Positions 26,242 to 35,232 of a DNA stretch of 64,000 nucleotides are shown here, piece by piece. The translations under genes and the position numbers were made by a program. The notes below the pieces were generated by a model. That model had not been told where the DNA came from. It saw only the letters and a program-made list of their open reading frames with translations, and ran no database searches. How positions within the stretch are numbered: the first letter of the stretch is position 1; each line of letters opens with the position of its first letter. The DNA comes from CAZIUL01 sp964542475. GTDB lineage: Bacteria > Planctomycetota > B15-G4 > CAYZWU01. The DNA lies in the NCBI GenBank assembly GCA_964542475.1, contig CAZIUL010000019.1, forward strand, positions 1 through 64,000. The letters run 5' to 3'.

Positions 26242-27035
26242 CAAGAGCGATGCGCGATCTTCTTCCTGCACTCCTGGCTGCTCTTGCAGGGGCGCTATGC
26301 CTTGTTCTTGTTTCCGGGTGCGGCGCATCGCCATCTCTCGAAGCATCGCTGAAGTTCCAGGAAGCCCGGGAACTGTTCGAAAAAGCATCCGCGCCCGACG
26401 AGTTCCTGGCGGCTGCGAACCTCTACGAACAGATAGCTGACCAGGGCATATGCAGCGGAGCGCTTTTTTACAACCTCGGCAACGCATACATGCAGGCCGG
26501 AAGAACCGGGCACGCAATTGCCGCCTACAGGCAGGCGAAACGCTTTCGTCCGCGAGATCCTTTTCTAGATGCCAACCTGAAATACGCGCTTGGACACAAA
26601 ACACAGCAGGGCAACGGGCGCGACCTGGTGGAGTACCTTCTTTTCTGGCAGGACTGGCTGAGCTACCCGGAAAAGCTCCTTTTCGTCGTATCGGCCGGAG
26701 GTTTTTCCCTGTTGATCTGGCTGACATCGCTTTTCTGGAGAGGCGCGGTCTTTCTCAGAAGGCTCAAGCCGCTCGTGCTTCTCCTGACTCTGCTGCTGGT
26801 CTTGTCAGCTGGTTTCGATTTCTATCGCCACGACCTTGTCAGGCACGGAGTTGTGATCAAAAACGAGTTGGTCGCGCGAAAAGGCACTTCAACCGGTTAC
26901 GAAGCCGCTTTCACAGAACCTCTGCCAGAGGGAACAGAGTTCAGAATGCTTGAAAAAAGAGAAGAATGGCTGCTGATCAGGCTGGCCAGGGGACACGAGG
27001 GCTGGATCCCTGCAAAACACGCAACCCTTTATTGA
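26238..27035 (+). CDS. batE: BatE-like protein: TPR plus SH3b domain
   Basis: A 265-residue membrane-associated protein. The N-terminus is a lipoprotein or anchor signal (LCLVLVSGCGAS, Cys near residue 28). TPR units (AANLYEQIADQGICSGALFYNLGNAYMQAGRTGHAIAAYRQAKRF) cover residues 60-105. Two TM segments lie at about 150-168 and 178-195. The C-terminal 60 residues form a bacterial SH3-like domain ending in REEWLLIRLARGHEGWIPAKHA. This is the standard BatE layout and closes the operon. No clear terminator is visible after the stop. Confidence 0.88.
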   Translation: MTRAMRDLLPALLAALAGALCLVLVSGCGASPSLEASLKFQEARELFEKASAPDEFLAAANLYEQIADQGICSGALFYNLGNAYMQAGRTGHAIAAYRQAKRFRPRDPFLDANLKYALGHKTQQGNGRDLVEYLLFWQDWLSYPEKLLFVVSAGGFSLLIWLTSLFWRGAVFLRRLKPLVLLLTLLLVLSAGFDFYRHDLVRHGVVIKNELVARKGTSTGYEAAFTEPLPEGTEFRMLEKREEWLLIRLARGHEGWIPAKHATLY

Positions 27036-27177
27036 TTATCGACTTGACGGCAAAAACATATCGCGGTTGATAACAAATCGCCGCCCGTGTTTCAGAAAAT
27101 CCGACAAATCCTGAAAAAACCCAAATAAAAAGAAAAAATGAGGAATAAAAACTTAAGGATGCATAAAAAAAATTCGG

Positions 27178-27207
27178 TTGACAAGATCACCGGTTCTATG
27201 CTTTAAT
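27178..27207 (+). promoter_or_regulatory. Sigma-70-type promoter
   Basis: A perfect TTGACA (27178-27183), an 18-base spacer and TTTAAT (27202-27207). Transcription would start near 27214, giving a leader of about 480 bases before the gene at 27693. Confidence 0.55.
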
Positions 27208-27231
27208 GGGTCTCGAACGTGGAAAACAAAG

Positions 27232-27272
27232 GCTGTAGACAAAGGTGCGATAATTTAACTCTGTCCTACAGC
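27232..27272 (+). promoter_or_regulatory. Leader hairpin
   Basis: GCTGTAG (27232-27238) pairs with CTACAGC (27266-27272), and ACA with TGT just inside, leaving a bulged C. It lies about 20 bases into the predicted transcript. It does not match a riboswitch class I know. Confidence 0.4.
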
Positions 27273-27692
27273 AATAGTAGAGAAAAGCCGAAATAAGACC
27301 AAAGTTACCAGGAGCAAAAATTTCCTAGGTTATTGGGATTACATTTGTTCCAACAAAAAATAAAGCCTATCCCATAGTATCGCCGATCTCTTTAAATCAG
27401 GCAGGATTAGTTCTGACAACCGGTCACGGAAAGCAGAAAAGCGTCCGTGGTCCGGATTGATGGAGATCGTCTTAACAGCCTTACGCAAAGGGATAGAAAA
27501 AGTGTTTACCCGATGGCTGCAAGGATGGCTGCAAGGCTGAAACAACTATAGAAGGAAGATAAAAAGGCAAGTAACTGAAAAAGAGCACTTCGGTGCAGAA
27601 AGGAGGTAAAAGCCATAACCTTGTAACTTTTTTGTATACTTGATTCTGGGAAAAGTAGAGAAACAATTGGTACACGTTAAAGGAGCTACGAA

Positions 27693-29441
27693 ATGAAGAA
27701 ATTGTTGTTTTTAACTCTAGTCGTAAGCCTTTGTGTCCCCATGGTGGTGGCGCAGGATAATGAAGCTGCACCTACTGGCAGCAAGATTATTTCTGCAGTC
27801 AAGAGCCAAACCCGTGGCCTCGGGGATGTGACCTGGGGTCCGCTCGATGTCACAACACCAACTGGTGACATCAGGTGCCTGGGTTGCGAGATCATTGGCA
27901 CAGACTTTTTTGTTACCGGTGCGTTCGACTTCACCATCGCTTACCTCCACAAGCTGGATTCGGCTGGTAACTTGCAATGGAGCAATCCGCAGCCTCCAGC
28001 CTGCTGGGGCGCATGGGGCTGGCGCGACCTTGCATTTGATGGAACCTGGCTCTATGCAGGCTCCGATACCGACCATGCTTACGAGGTCACCCAGATAGAC
28101 CCTGCTGACGGATCGCCCACAGGCACATACTACGGTCCGTACCCGATCAATCCATGCCGCGCGCTGGCGTGGGATCCCGGCACAACCTGCTTCTGGACCG
28201 CTTCTTTCGGCAGCGACATCTACCAGTGCGACTTAGGCGGCGGCTCCACGAGTTTCCCAACGATCCTCGGCGGAAGCTACGGCGCTGCCATGGTGGGAGG
28301 TGATCTCTGGATGCATTCTCAGGACGGCATTGGCGAGCTATGGTCAGAGCTCACCAACGGCAACTTCACCGGCGTTACCTTTGATGGAGCCATGGGCGGT
28401 ATTGCTGGTGGTGCGTGCGCTCATGATTTGGGAGGCGGCATGTGGGAACTCATCGGTCTTTCTCAGACCACCTATGACTCCCTCATGGGCTACGAGTGCC
28501 CCACCACGACACTTCCTCTCGAGTGCGACACCTCTGTTCTCGATCCTTTTCTCGGTGGCGACATCAACTTTTCTCTTGATGCAGGCGTCGCAAATGCCGG
28601 TCGTAACTTCTGCCTCCTCATGTCGGCAACTCCTTATAACCTAGGCATCAATTGCGGCGGCCATATTTTAGAGATGGATTGGGACTTTGTTACAGGTCTC
28701 GCGTTTCAGTTGACCATGGCCGGCGGTCTGCCTTTCATGGATACCCTGGGTGCCGGCGGCGACGCTAGTGTGCTCTTCACGGTTCCCGCTCACACAATGA
28801 TCGGCCCCAACGACATCACCATCTACTTCGGCTACACCCTGTTCCAGCCGTTCGGCTTTGTCTCCAACGTGGTAGATGTGCTGTTCGAAGGTTATACACC
28901 TCCGACCGGCTACAAGTACGACGACGGCTCGACCGAGAACGCACTTGGCTGGAACGGTGGCGGAAACACCTTGTGGATGCACAACTTCGACGCAATAGGC
29001 GGCACCGATACAATCGACACGATTGATATCGCTTTCGGCTATAACGGCGGACCTGGAACGCTCAACGGCCTGGACGGTATAGCTTACGTTTACGAAGAGA
29101 GCGATACCGACCGCGACCCCACAACGAATGCAACGCTTGTTGCAACGGTCGGCCCGCTAACAATAACTGGCGCTGACACTGACACGTTCATGGATTTTGA
29201 CCTTACCACGGGCGTCAGTGTAACCGGTAGTTTCTTTATCGCAGCCTACGTGAACGTACCATCGGGCTCGTTTGCGGCTGGCATGGACTATGACTCCGGC
29301 TACACCACCGGCGACAGCTGGTTCCTCGGCTATGACACAAATCCGTGGGATCCGGATCCGAGTAACTTTGTCAACCTTACCGTCTATGAGATGTCGGCGA
29401 TAGGCTACCCCTATCACTGGATGATCAGAGGCAACCAGTAA
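27693..29441 (+). CDS. Secreted protein, beta-propeller-like N-terminal half
   Basis: A 582-residue exported protein (signal peptide residues 1-20, cut at VVAQD). GGAG precedes the ATG. The N-terminal half has propeller-like repeats such as RDLAFDGTWLYAGSDTDHAYEVTQID and CRALAWDPGTTCFWTASFGSDIYQCD, with several Cys. The C-terminal half (GYKYDDGSTENALGWNGGGNTLWMHNFDA) resembles a jelly-roll adhesion or carbohydrate-binding domain seen in secreted proteins of candidate phyla. The protein is Gly, Thr and Asp rich and very poor in Lys after the first 40 residues. It has a long leader and a very strong terminator, so it may be highly expressed. The function is not known. Confidence 0.8.
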   Translation: MKKLLFLTLVVSLCVPMVVAQDNEAAPTGSKIISAVKSQTRGLGDVTWGPLDVTTPTGDIRCLGCEIIGTDFFVTGAFDFTIAYLHKLDSAGNLQWSNPQPPACWGAWGWRDLAFDGTWLYAGSDTDHAYEVTQIDPADGSPTGTYYGPYPINPCRALAWDPGTTCFWTASFGSDIYQCDLGGGSTSFPTILGGSYGAAMVGGDLWMHSQDGIGELWSELTNGNFTGVTFDGAMGGIAGGACAHDLGGGMWELIGLSQTTYDSLMGYECPTTTLPLECDTSVLDPFLGGDINFSLDAGVANAGRNFCLLMSATPYNLGINCGGHILEMDWDFVTGLAFQLTMAGGLPFMDTLGAGGDASVLFTVPAHTMIGPNDITIYFGYTLFQPFGFVSNVVDVLFEGYTPPTGYKYDDGSTENALGWNGGGNTLWMHNFDAIGGTDTIDTIDIAFGYNGGPGTLNGLDGIAYVYEESDTDRDPTTNATLVATVGPLTITGADTDTFMDFDLTTGVSVTGSFFIAAYVNVPSGSFAAGMDYDSGYTTGDSWFLGYDTNPWDPDPSNFVNLTVYEMSAIGYPYHWMIRGNQ

Positions 29442-29492
29442 GTAAAGGAGATCAAGCGACAGTCTTGATGAAATGACCAGCTAACACAAAAC

Positions 29493-29535
29493 AACCGCCC
29501 CGGAGCGCGCAAACGGCTCCGGGGCGGTTTTTTTT
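29493..29535 (+). terminator. Strong rho-independent terminator
   Basis: A perfect 14-pair stem (AACCGCCCCGGAGC with GCTCCGGGGCGGTT) around a nine-base loop, followed by eight T residues. It ends transcription of the secreted protein gene and may also serve the converging radical SAM gene. Confidence 0.95.
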
Positions 29536-29552
29536 GGGAATGAGCCAACCCC

Positions 29553-31085
29553 TCACCGGTGCCTGATCTCACGCCCCTTGTAAATGGCTCCCTGGTTCTT
29601 CCCCCACAGGTGGAAATAGTACCTCTTCCAGGGTATCAGGTCGAGAAGCCGGATCGGGATCAGCCTGCCGATCATCCTCAGCAGCCGCGATGCCAGCAGG
29701 CGCAGAACAATGCGCGGGACCAGGTTCCTGGCACAGCTCAAGAGAATAACGAGATGGGTCACGTAGTCGAACCCCTTGTTGAAGGCGACCATGAACTGCT
29801 TGTTATCGTACGCCTCGGGGCCGGGCGGGATCAGCCCCTCGTCAACAGCCCTGCGGTAGATCGGGGATCCCGGGTAGTAGGTGAACTTGTACACGCTGAA
29901 CACAAACCACTCGGGAAGGTTCAGCATCATCTCCGCTGTTTTTGCGGTGTCCTGTTCCGTCTCAAAAGGACCGCAGACCAGAAAGTCCAGCAGGACTATG
30001 ACGCTCCTGTGGAAATCGCTGTCGAGCCATGCCGCCTTCTCGAAGAGAAGCGAGTTCTTGAATCGTCTGGCGTAGACCTCGTGGTTGAGGCGCTCTGATC
30101 CGGTCTGGACCCCCATCACCAGGGCTCTGAGCCCAACCTGGGAAAGCAGGCCGAGCTTTTTCCGGTCGAGCGAGCGCGGGGTCACGCAGCAGCCCCAGAA
30201 CGAGCGCCCGATCACGTCCTGCAGGTTGCCGGATATGAGATCAGCCAGCTCCTCGAGCCTGCTGTAGGGTCTCAGGAAAAAATCGTCGTCTGAAAACGAA
30301 AAGCTCCTGAAATGAGGAAACCTGTCCATGATGAAACGGATCTCTTTTACCACGTCGGCAAGGGAACGGAACCGCACCCTTCGCTGTCCCTTGAACATCT
30401 CCTTGAAAACGGCGTTGTAGCAGTAGGCGCAGTGGTATGCGCAGCCTCGGGTCGAGGTCACGGGGTAATGCGCAAACCCCAGTGGAGCCTTGTTGTGAAA
30501 CTTTCCAAGGAGCTCATCCGTCATCTCCTTGATGGCGTCGTCTTCGTCCAGGATGAAATGGTCCTCGTTCGTGTAGTCGGGCCAGGGGTTGGAATCGAGG
30601 TCGAGCAGGAGAGGGCGCATCTCGTTTCGAACGATCCCGCTCCCCGTCCTGATCCAGAAGTTTTGGACATCGTGGTACGGCTTGCCTGCGGCGAACCGCT
30701 CAACGAACTCGGGCAGGGCCTCGTCCCCCTCTCCCCTGCATAACAGGTCAACGTGCTCGATCGAAGCCTCGGGCTCGATGGTGGCGTGAATCCCTCCCCA
30801 CACAATGGGCGCTGAAACGCGCGCGGAAAGATAACGCGTCATGCGTGACGCGCGCATGAAGTTGTCGCTCAAAAAGCTGAAAAGCACCAGGTCCGCTTCT
30901 TGTGCGAGCTCCGCGAACCTGTCCAGCGTTTTCTCGGAATAGTGTATCTTGCCGGCCTGGGTCATGAAAATCATGCGCACGGAATGGCCCATCTCCTTGA
31001 GCTTGGCTGACAGGATGCGCGAGCCGTCGGCAAACAGGCTGTTGTTCAGGTTGGTGAACACTATCTTCAGCTTACGTTTTTCCAA
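29553..31085 (-). CDS. B12-binding radical SAM protein
   Basis: A 510-residue protein with an N-terminal cobalamin-binding-like domain (FTNLNNSLFADGSRILSAKLKEMGH, later ADLVLFSFLSDN and VWGGIHATIEPEASI) and a radical SAM core with the cluster motif C215-x3-C219-x2-C222 (GCAYHCAYC). The layout is that of B12-dependent radical SAM enzymes that methylate or rearrange lipids, antibiotics or cofactors; the substrate cannot be told. The C-terminal 60 residues are rich in Arg, Leu and Ile and may touch the membrane. The apparent start is TTG, with GGGAGG about 13 bases upstream, so the exact start is uncertain. Confidence 0.87.
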   Translation of the reverse strand: MEKRKLKIVFTNLNNSLFADGSRILSAKLKEMGHSVRMIFMTQAGKIHYSEKTLDRFAELAQEADLVLFSFLSDNFMRASRMTRYLSARVSAPIVWGGIHATIEPEASIEHVDLLCRGEGDEALPEFVERFAAGKPYHDVQNFWIRTGSGIVRNEMRPLLLDLDSNPWPDYTNEDHFILDEDDAIKEMTDELLGKFHNKAPLGFAHYPVTSTRGCAYHCAYCYNAVFKEMFKGQRRVRFRSLADVVKEIRFIMDRFPHFRSFSFSDDDFFLRPYSRLEELADLISGNLQDVIGRSFWGCCVTPRSLDRKKLGLLSQVGLRALVMGVQTGSERLNHEVYARRFKNSLLFEKAAWLDSDFHRSVIVLLDFLVCGPFETEQDTAKTAEMMLNLPEWFVFSVYKFTYYPGSPIYRRAVDEGLIPPGPEAYDNKQFMVAFNKGFDYVTHLVILLSCARNLVPRIVLRLLASRLLRMIGRLIPIRLLDLIPWKRYYFHLWGKNQGAIYKGREIRHR

Positions 31086-31389
31086 GCGGTTACAGGTGCC
31101 TCCCTATATCCGGTCCGGTGTCGATCATGAAATGCAGCGCTTTAATCTTGTCGTTAATCCGCACATTTCGCGAAATGTTTCAAACAGGTTCGAAATATCG
31201 GTTTCGATAAGAATACGCAAGGAGCGCCCCGCGGTCCAGCCGCTTCTGAAAACGTTAGCTTTTAAGCCTTTTTTAAGCCTGTTCGCCATTGACCTCTGGA
31301 GGTGGATTACTGCATAATACACGGTTCAATAACATGAAGGTATTTCACCTGTTAAAAATGGAATCAAAACGCAAAAAAGGTCCTGTCTC

Positions 31390-33216
31390 ATGAGCGATAC
31401 CCTTTACGATACCGATGCTTACGCACGGTTCGCCAAAAAAATGAAACCTCTTCTCGAGGGGCCGAACATAATTCATCCGAGCATGAAACAGCTCAAAAAG
31501 ATGGCGTTGAACAGCGGATTCAGATCCGTATTCGGCTCGTATGGATGGCGTTCCGCCGTCTCAAGCAGGGTCGGGCCCCGAACAGTGTACCTCGGAAGCC
31601 GGGATGTTGTGCTGCCCAACACCACTGATGTGCAAAAGGGCATAATAAAAAACGCGCCTGCCGAGCTGGAGAAGGTGCTGCATCTGTTGAATACGCTTCC
31701 GTTCGTGCACATCCGCAGGCAGATGGGAAGCAATGGAACCTTCAACCCCAAATGCAACCTCTATGTCTCGGTGGCTGATAAAAAGAACGCGAGGCTGGCC
31801 TATATGTGGGCAAACACCCTGAAAGAGCCGGATCCCGGGCAGCCCGGACCTGAGTTCTTCATGCTGCACATTCCGGACGAACACCAGCTCAGGCAGCAGG
31901 TCCTTGCCATACCTGAGCACAACATCAACATAGCTCTTGCCACCGACTACATGGGCGAGGACAAGAAGGGTTTCCTGAGGCAGGCAATGTGGGCGGCGGA
32001 CAAACAGGGAATGGTCGGGCTGCACGCCGGAACAAAGCTTGTGACCGCTAAAAACGAGCGGGACGGTGAAATGAAAAGGTCCGGTGTCTTTCTGTTCGGC
32101 CTTTCAGCCACCGGCAAATCAACATGGTCCTGCCACCAGCTGGGGCTCGACTACACAGGCGGAGAGATGACACAGGCCTGCCAGGACGACATCGTGTTCC
32201 TCAAGAAGGATGGAGGAGCGTTCGGGTCGGAGAACGGTTTCTTCGTGAAAACCGATGTTGATCCAGAGCTTCAGGAGGCCATGTACAACGCTTTGATCGA
32301 CAAATCCGCTCTCTACGAAAACGTCCTTATAGACTCGAAGAGAATGCCCGACTTCCTTGATGAGACGCTGTGCGCAAACGGGAGGGCGGTAATCCAGAAA
32401 GACAAGCTTTCGATCAAGCAGGGCGGAAAAAACGTCTACATCCAGGCGGACCACATCGACCTGCCCCCCCTTGATGAACTCGACGAAATCGTGTTTGCGT
32501 TCATCACCAGGCGCAACACAATAATGTCCTTTGCGCAGCGTTTGACCGCCGGACAGGCGGTGCTTGCCTACCTGTGGGGAGAGTCCACTCACAGCTATGC
32601 TTCCCAACCCGCAAAAGCGGGCGAATCGGTCCGTATCGTGGGAACCGACCCGTTCATAGTCGGTTCCAGGGCCAAGAAGGTGAACAGCTTCCATGAGATC
32701 ATCATGAACCTGGAAAGCAGGTACCCGGGGAAGCTGCGTTATTTTCAGTACAACACCGGGGGAATGGGCGAAATCATCGAGAAGGGGACATCGGGCAAAA
32801 AAACGCTGGTACGCAAAACGGAACGCGTTCCCATTGAGCTCATGGCAGCCATTCAGCGCGGAGACATGCGGCACACAAACCGCTACGAGGAAGGGCCGCT
32901 CGGTGTCGAAAGGATAATCTCCTGCATCGGGGGGGATGCGATCAAAAAATACAAGCCTGAAAACTTCTACAACGAGGATCAGATCCAACAGTACATCAAG
33001 GATCTCTTCGAGGGGCGCCGCAGGTTCACAGGGGAAATTTCGGATGAAGGTTTGGATCCGGAAATCCTGCGCCTTGCAGAGGAGAGCTATGGCGCTGTAT
33101 CCAGCCCCGGCCCGAAACCCAAACCGTTTCTCAGCATCTCTGGCGCGGTATCTAAAAAAACCACAAGAGGTAAAATCCGGTCGAGCCTGAACAGGATACC
33201 GCGGGGGAGAGGGTAG
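31390..33216 (+). CDS. pckA: ATP-dependent phosphoenolpyruvate carboxykinase (divergent)
   Basis: A 608-residue enzyme that would interconvert oxaloacetate + ATP and PEP + CO2 + ADP in gluconeogenesis. The kinase-1 P-loop is GLSATGKS (residues 237-244; the usual form is GLSGTGKT). The family landmarks YMGEDKKGF (metal/substrate Lys), GLHAGT (metal-binding His) and QDDIV (kinase-2 aspartates) are present. It is about 70 residues longer than the usual 530-540 because of extra N-terminal sequence, an insert before the P-loop and a basic C-terminal tail, so it belongs to a divergent branch. An AAGG sequence lies upstream of the ATG. It is a single gene followed by a palindromic repeat. Confidence 0.8.
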   Translation: MSDTLYDTDAYARFAKKMKPLLEGPNIIHPSMKQLKKMALNSGFRSVFGSYGWRSAVSSRVGPRTVYLGSRDVVLPNTTDVQKGIIKNAPAELEKVLHLLNTLPFVHIRRQMGSNGTFNPKCNLYVSVADKKNARLAYMWANTLKEPDPGQPGPEFFMLHIPDEHQLRQQVLAIPEHNINIALATDYMGEDKKGFLRQAMWAADKQGMVGLHAGTKLVTAKNERDGEMKRSGVFLFGLSATGKSTWSCHQLGLDYTGGEMTQACQDDIVFLKKDGGAFGSENGFFVKTDVDPELQEAMYNALIDKSALYENVLIDSKRMPDFLDETLCANGRAVIQKDKLSIKQGGKNVYIQADHIDLPPLDELDEIVFAFITRRNTIMSFAQRLTAGQAVLAYLWGESTHSYASQPAKAGESVRIVGTDPFIVGSRAKKVNSFHEIIMNLESRYPGKLRYFQYNTGGMGEIIEKGTSGKKTLVRKTERVPIELMAAIQRGDMRHTNRYEEGPLGVERIISCIGGDAIKKYKPENFYNEDQIQQYIKDLFEGRRRFTGEISDEGLDPEILRLAEESYGAVSSPGPKPKPFLSISGAVSKKTTRGKIRSSLNRIPRGRG

Positions 33217-33685
33217 AAGAACACACCTCTATCAACCTTCATAATCGGAATTAGTCGCGTCGCGCGCGGGACGGCACCTCGCGACGAAGAGTATGAAATA
33301 ATCGGGCTAGATGTAAAAGGATGGCGTGTGAAAATATGCTGGTAATATAAAAAGGTGCTGCAGGAAACTCCGGGAAAAGGGGAAGAAAGGGGAGAAGAAA
33401 AGAGTTTTACGTCCTTGGGACAACCTGCAACACCAAAATATCAATTCATAGCATTTTCAATGAGCTGTTCGAGGATGTCTATGATGTTTGAATTTAAAAA
33501 TTCTATCCTTGCCTTATTTATAGAACACAATCAACTGATGATCAAGTTAATTCTGAACACAAATATCAAAAAACCATGAAATCTTTTCGTACCGCCCCAA
33601 CCTGTTACGATCAGGATAGTTACAAGAATTATCATACAGTGAAAAAACCAGGAAAACGAATGTGCCATGCACTGCCCGGTTGGTG
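33217..33685. other. 469-base gene-free region
   Basis: Contains palindromic repeat b (33252-33310). Past about 33430 the sequence becomes clearly AT-rich. A 74-codon frame at 33355-33579 lacks an RBS and looks like chance. I find no RNA gene or terminator here. Confidence 0.5.
33252..33310. repeat. Palindromic intergenic repeat, copy b
   Basis: GCACCTCGCGACGAAGAGTATGAAAT followed by CGGGCTAG; the same core as copies at 2243, 37785, 56489 and 59891, here in the opposite orientation to copy a. The right end has the CTAG border seen at 56489-56557. Confidence 0.7.
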
Positions 33686-34270
33686 CTACTTTGTAACTTC
33701 CCTGGAGTACAAAACCACCCAATCAAAGCGATCGAAAACGATCATATCGTGCTGTGGAAAATACTCGTCGCCAGGCCGCTTGAATTTCAACACAAGGGCT
33801 CTATCTTCCACAAACAGCTTGGTACCTTCCCTTCGAACCCTGTCCCACAAGCCGAGCACCTGGATCTTGCACGTATCAGTGCTCTCGGCAATTGAACCGA
33901 AAACAGCGATTGCTTCCAAGGTTTTGCCGGGACCGATTTCAGAGCGCATGTCACGAATGTTCAGGAGCTTCCTTCCCTTGATTCGCTCTACAACCCCCTC
34001 CACTTTTTTATAGTAACCCTCGAGGTAGGTCTTGTTGGCTACATCCGATATGGCCTTGATGCTGAGCCTGAGCGGAACGGTCTCATCCGTTTCATTGGAT
34101 ACCTTGTAAATAAGATACCAGTAAGACTGAAGCTGAGTCCCGGTTTTGATGGAGATCCTGTCCAGCTCGACCTGTTCGAACTTCAGGTTCCAGCGGACAC
34201 CTTCTTTTGCATCCGCAGCAGACAGAAAACAAGCAAACAACACCAGAACAAGCACGATTCCTTTTTTCAT
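33686..34270 (-). CDS. Hypothetical secreted protein
   Basis: I place the start at 34270, where AGGA sits a few bases before the ATG and a signal peptide begins (MKKGIVLVLVLFACFLSAADA), giving 194 residues. The mature part is mostly beta, with YLIYKVSNETDETVPLRLSIKAISDV typical of an Ig-like or DUF-type exported domain. I do not recognise the family. It lies 61 bases downstream of the pseudopilin gene on the same strand and may be co-transcribed with it. Confidence 0.65.
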   Translation of the reverse strand: MKKGIVLVLVLFACFLSAADAKEGVRWNLKFEQVELDRISIKTGTQLQSYWYLIYKVSNETDETVPLRLSIKAISDVANKTYLEGYYKKVEGVVERIKGRKLLNIRDMRSEIGPGKTLEAIAVFGSIAESTDTCKIQVLGLWDRVRREGTKLFVEDRALVLKFKRPGDEYFPQHDMIVFDRFDWVVLYSREVTK

Positions 34271-34331
34271 CTTCCTTCCTTTCATAATCACAAACAGGCT
34301 ATAACATCCTTGTGAAGCCATTCGAGATTGA

Positions 34332-35030
34332 TCAATCAAGCACAAGCTTCTGAAAGTCCTCAACAGGAGAGTCCGGTCCCACAGGCAGGTATTCCAGCTC
34401 GGGATAATCGTCCACAAAATCCCTGATGTCAACGCTGTCCACAGCCGGGCCAACGGTCACATAGTTGGTGTGAAACTTGTGGTTGGCCCTGCCTTCGTTG
34501 TCATCAGCCGCGATAACCGCGTCGTCACGCTTTGTGTCTCTCTCGACCGGAAAGTCCACCTGGTTGCGCCCCGCATAGCTGATGGTATCGCTGAAAAGGT
34601 TGTCAAGGTCGAAGTATGCTGAGCCTTGGGTATCGTTTTCCGGGGTTACGTTAACGTCATCGGTGCCTGGACAGATGAATATCTTGGTCTTCTGGCCGCT
34701 GATATACGCGAACTTGCCGTCTTTTCCGCCCTTGGTCAGCTCGAGAAGAAAACGGATCCCCTTGTACTGGGGCCAGCCCTTCTTGTTGCGTTTCCTCCTG
34801 TCGTTCTTCTGGAGGATCATGTGCTCGGCTATCTCCTTGAGGTTGCTCTGGCAGGCGGTAACACGGGCGCTATCGAGCAGGTTCGTGGCAAAGCCGGCAA
34901 CAAGAGTGACCAGCAGCGCCATGATGGTGATCACCACGAGGATCTCCACCAGGGAAAAGCCCTTTCTCGACGCGGTCCCGCAGATTAGGGCATCTGAACT
35001 CATGCACTTGTCTTGTTCCTGCTTTTCCAT
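34332..35030 (-). CDS. Type II secretion/pilus pseudopilin (prepilin)
   Basis: A 232-residue prepilin. After a 23-residue basic leader comes the prepilin peptidase site and N-methylation segment G-FSLVEILVVITIMALLVTLVAGF, with Glu at +5. The C-terminal globular part resembles GspG/H-like or DUF1559-type pseudopilins of planctomycete-like bacteria, with an Asp-rich loop and a Gly-rich stretch around GRANHKFHTNYV. GGAG six bases before the ATG supports the start. No other secretion or pilus gene is nearby, so it is an isolated pseudopilin. Confidence 0.88.
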   Translation of the reverse strand: MEKQEQDKCMSSDALICGTASRKGFSLVEILVVITIMALLVTLVAGFATNLLDSARVTACQSNLKEIAEHMILQKNDRRKRNKKGWPQYKGIRFLLELTKGGKDGKFAYISGQKTKIFICPGTDDVNVTPENDTQGSAYFDLDNLFSDTISYAGRNQVDFPVERDTKRDDAVIAADDNEGRANHKFHTNYVTVGPAVDSVDIRDFVDDYPELEYLPVGPDSPVEDFQKLVLD

Positions 35031-35140
35031 GTATCGCTCCGTTTTTTGACTCCATAAGGCGCATTATCGATGCCCGGAGAATCATATCACGCTGCAGCCG
35101 TATTGTAACAGAGGGTTTGCCCTTTTCAACAGTTCCGGTC

Positions 35141-35193
35141 CACAAAAAAAGGGCGCAACCTATTTCTTTTGCGTAAAAAGGTTACGTCCTTTT
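35141..35193 (-). terminator. Rho-independent terminator of ahcY
   Basis: AAAAGGGCGCAACCT (35147-35161) pairs with AGGTTACGTCCTTTT (35179-35193), 15 positions with one G-U and one mismatch. On the minus strand it is followed by seven T residues. It lies 40 bases after the ahcY stop. Confidence 0.75.
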
Positions 35194-35232
35194 ACAGGTC
35201 GTTTCAACAACCGCTTTGGATCATGCTCGGGT

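Larger units (their letters stand above)
27036..27692. other. 657-base gene-free region with promoter and long leader
   Basis: No convincing gene on either strand; the short ORFs here have no RBS and no recognisable family. It holds a good promoter (27178-27207), a leader hairpin (27232-27272), a 12-base tandem duplication GATGGCTGCAAG (27512-27535) and the RBS of the downstream secreted protein. The region is AT-richer than its neighbours. Confidence 0.6.

Noticed and set aside
27480..27540. Partial resemblance to a class I cyclic-di-GMP riboswitch (ACGCAAAGG followed by TTTACCCGATGG)
   Set aside because: The upstream GGCAAACC part and the tetraloop-receptor stems are missing, and the spacing is wrong.
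33355..33579. 74-codon ORF in the gap after the PEP carboxykinase gene
   Set aside because: No RBS, composition unlike its neighbours, no family, and it lies in AT-rich repeat-associated DNA.
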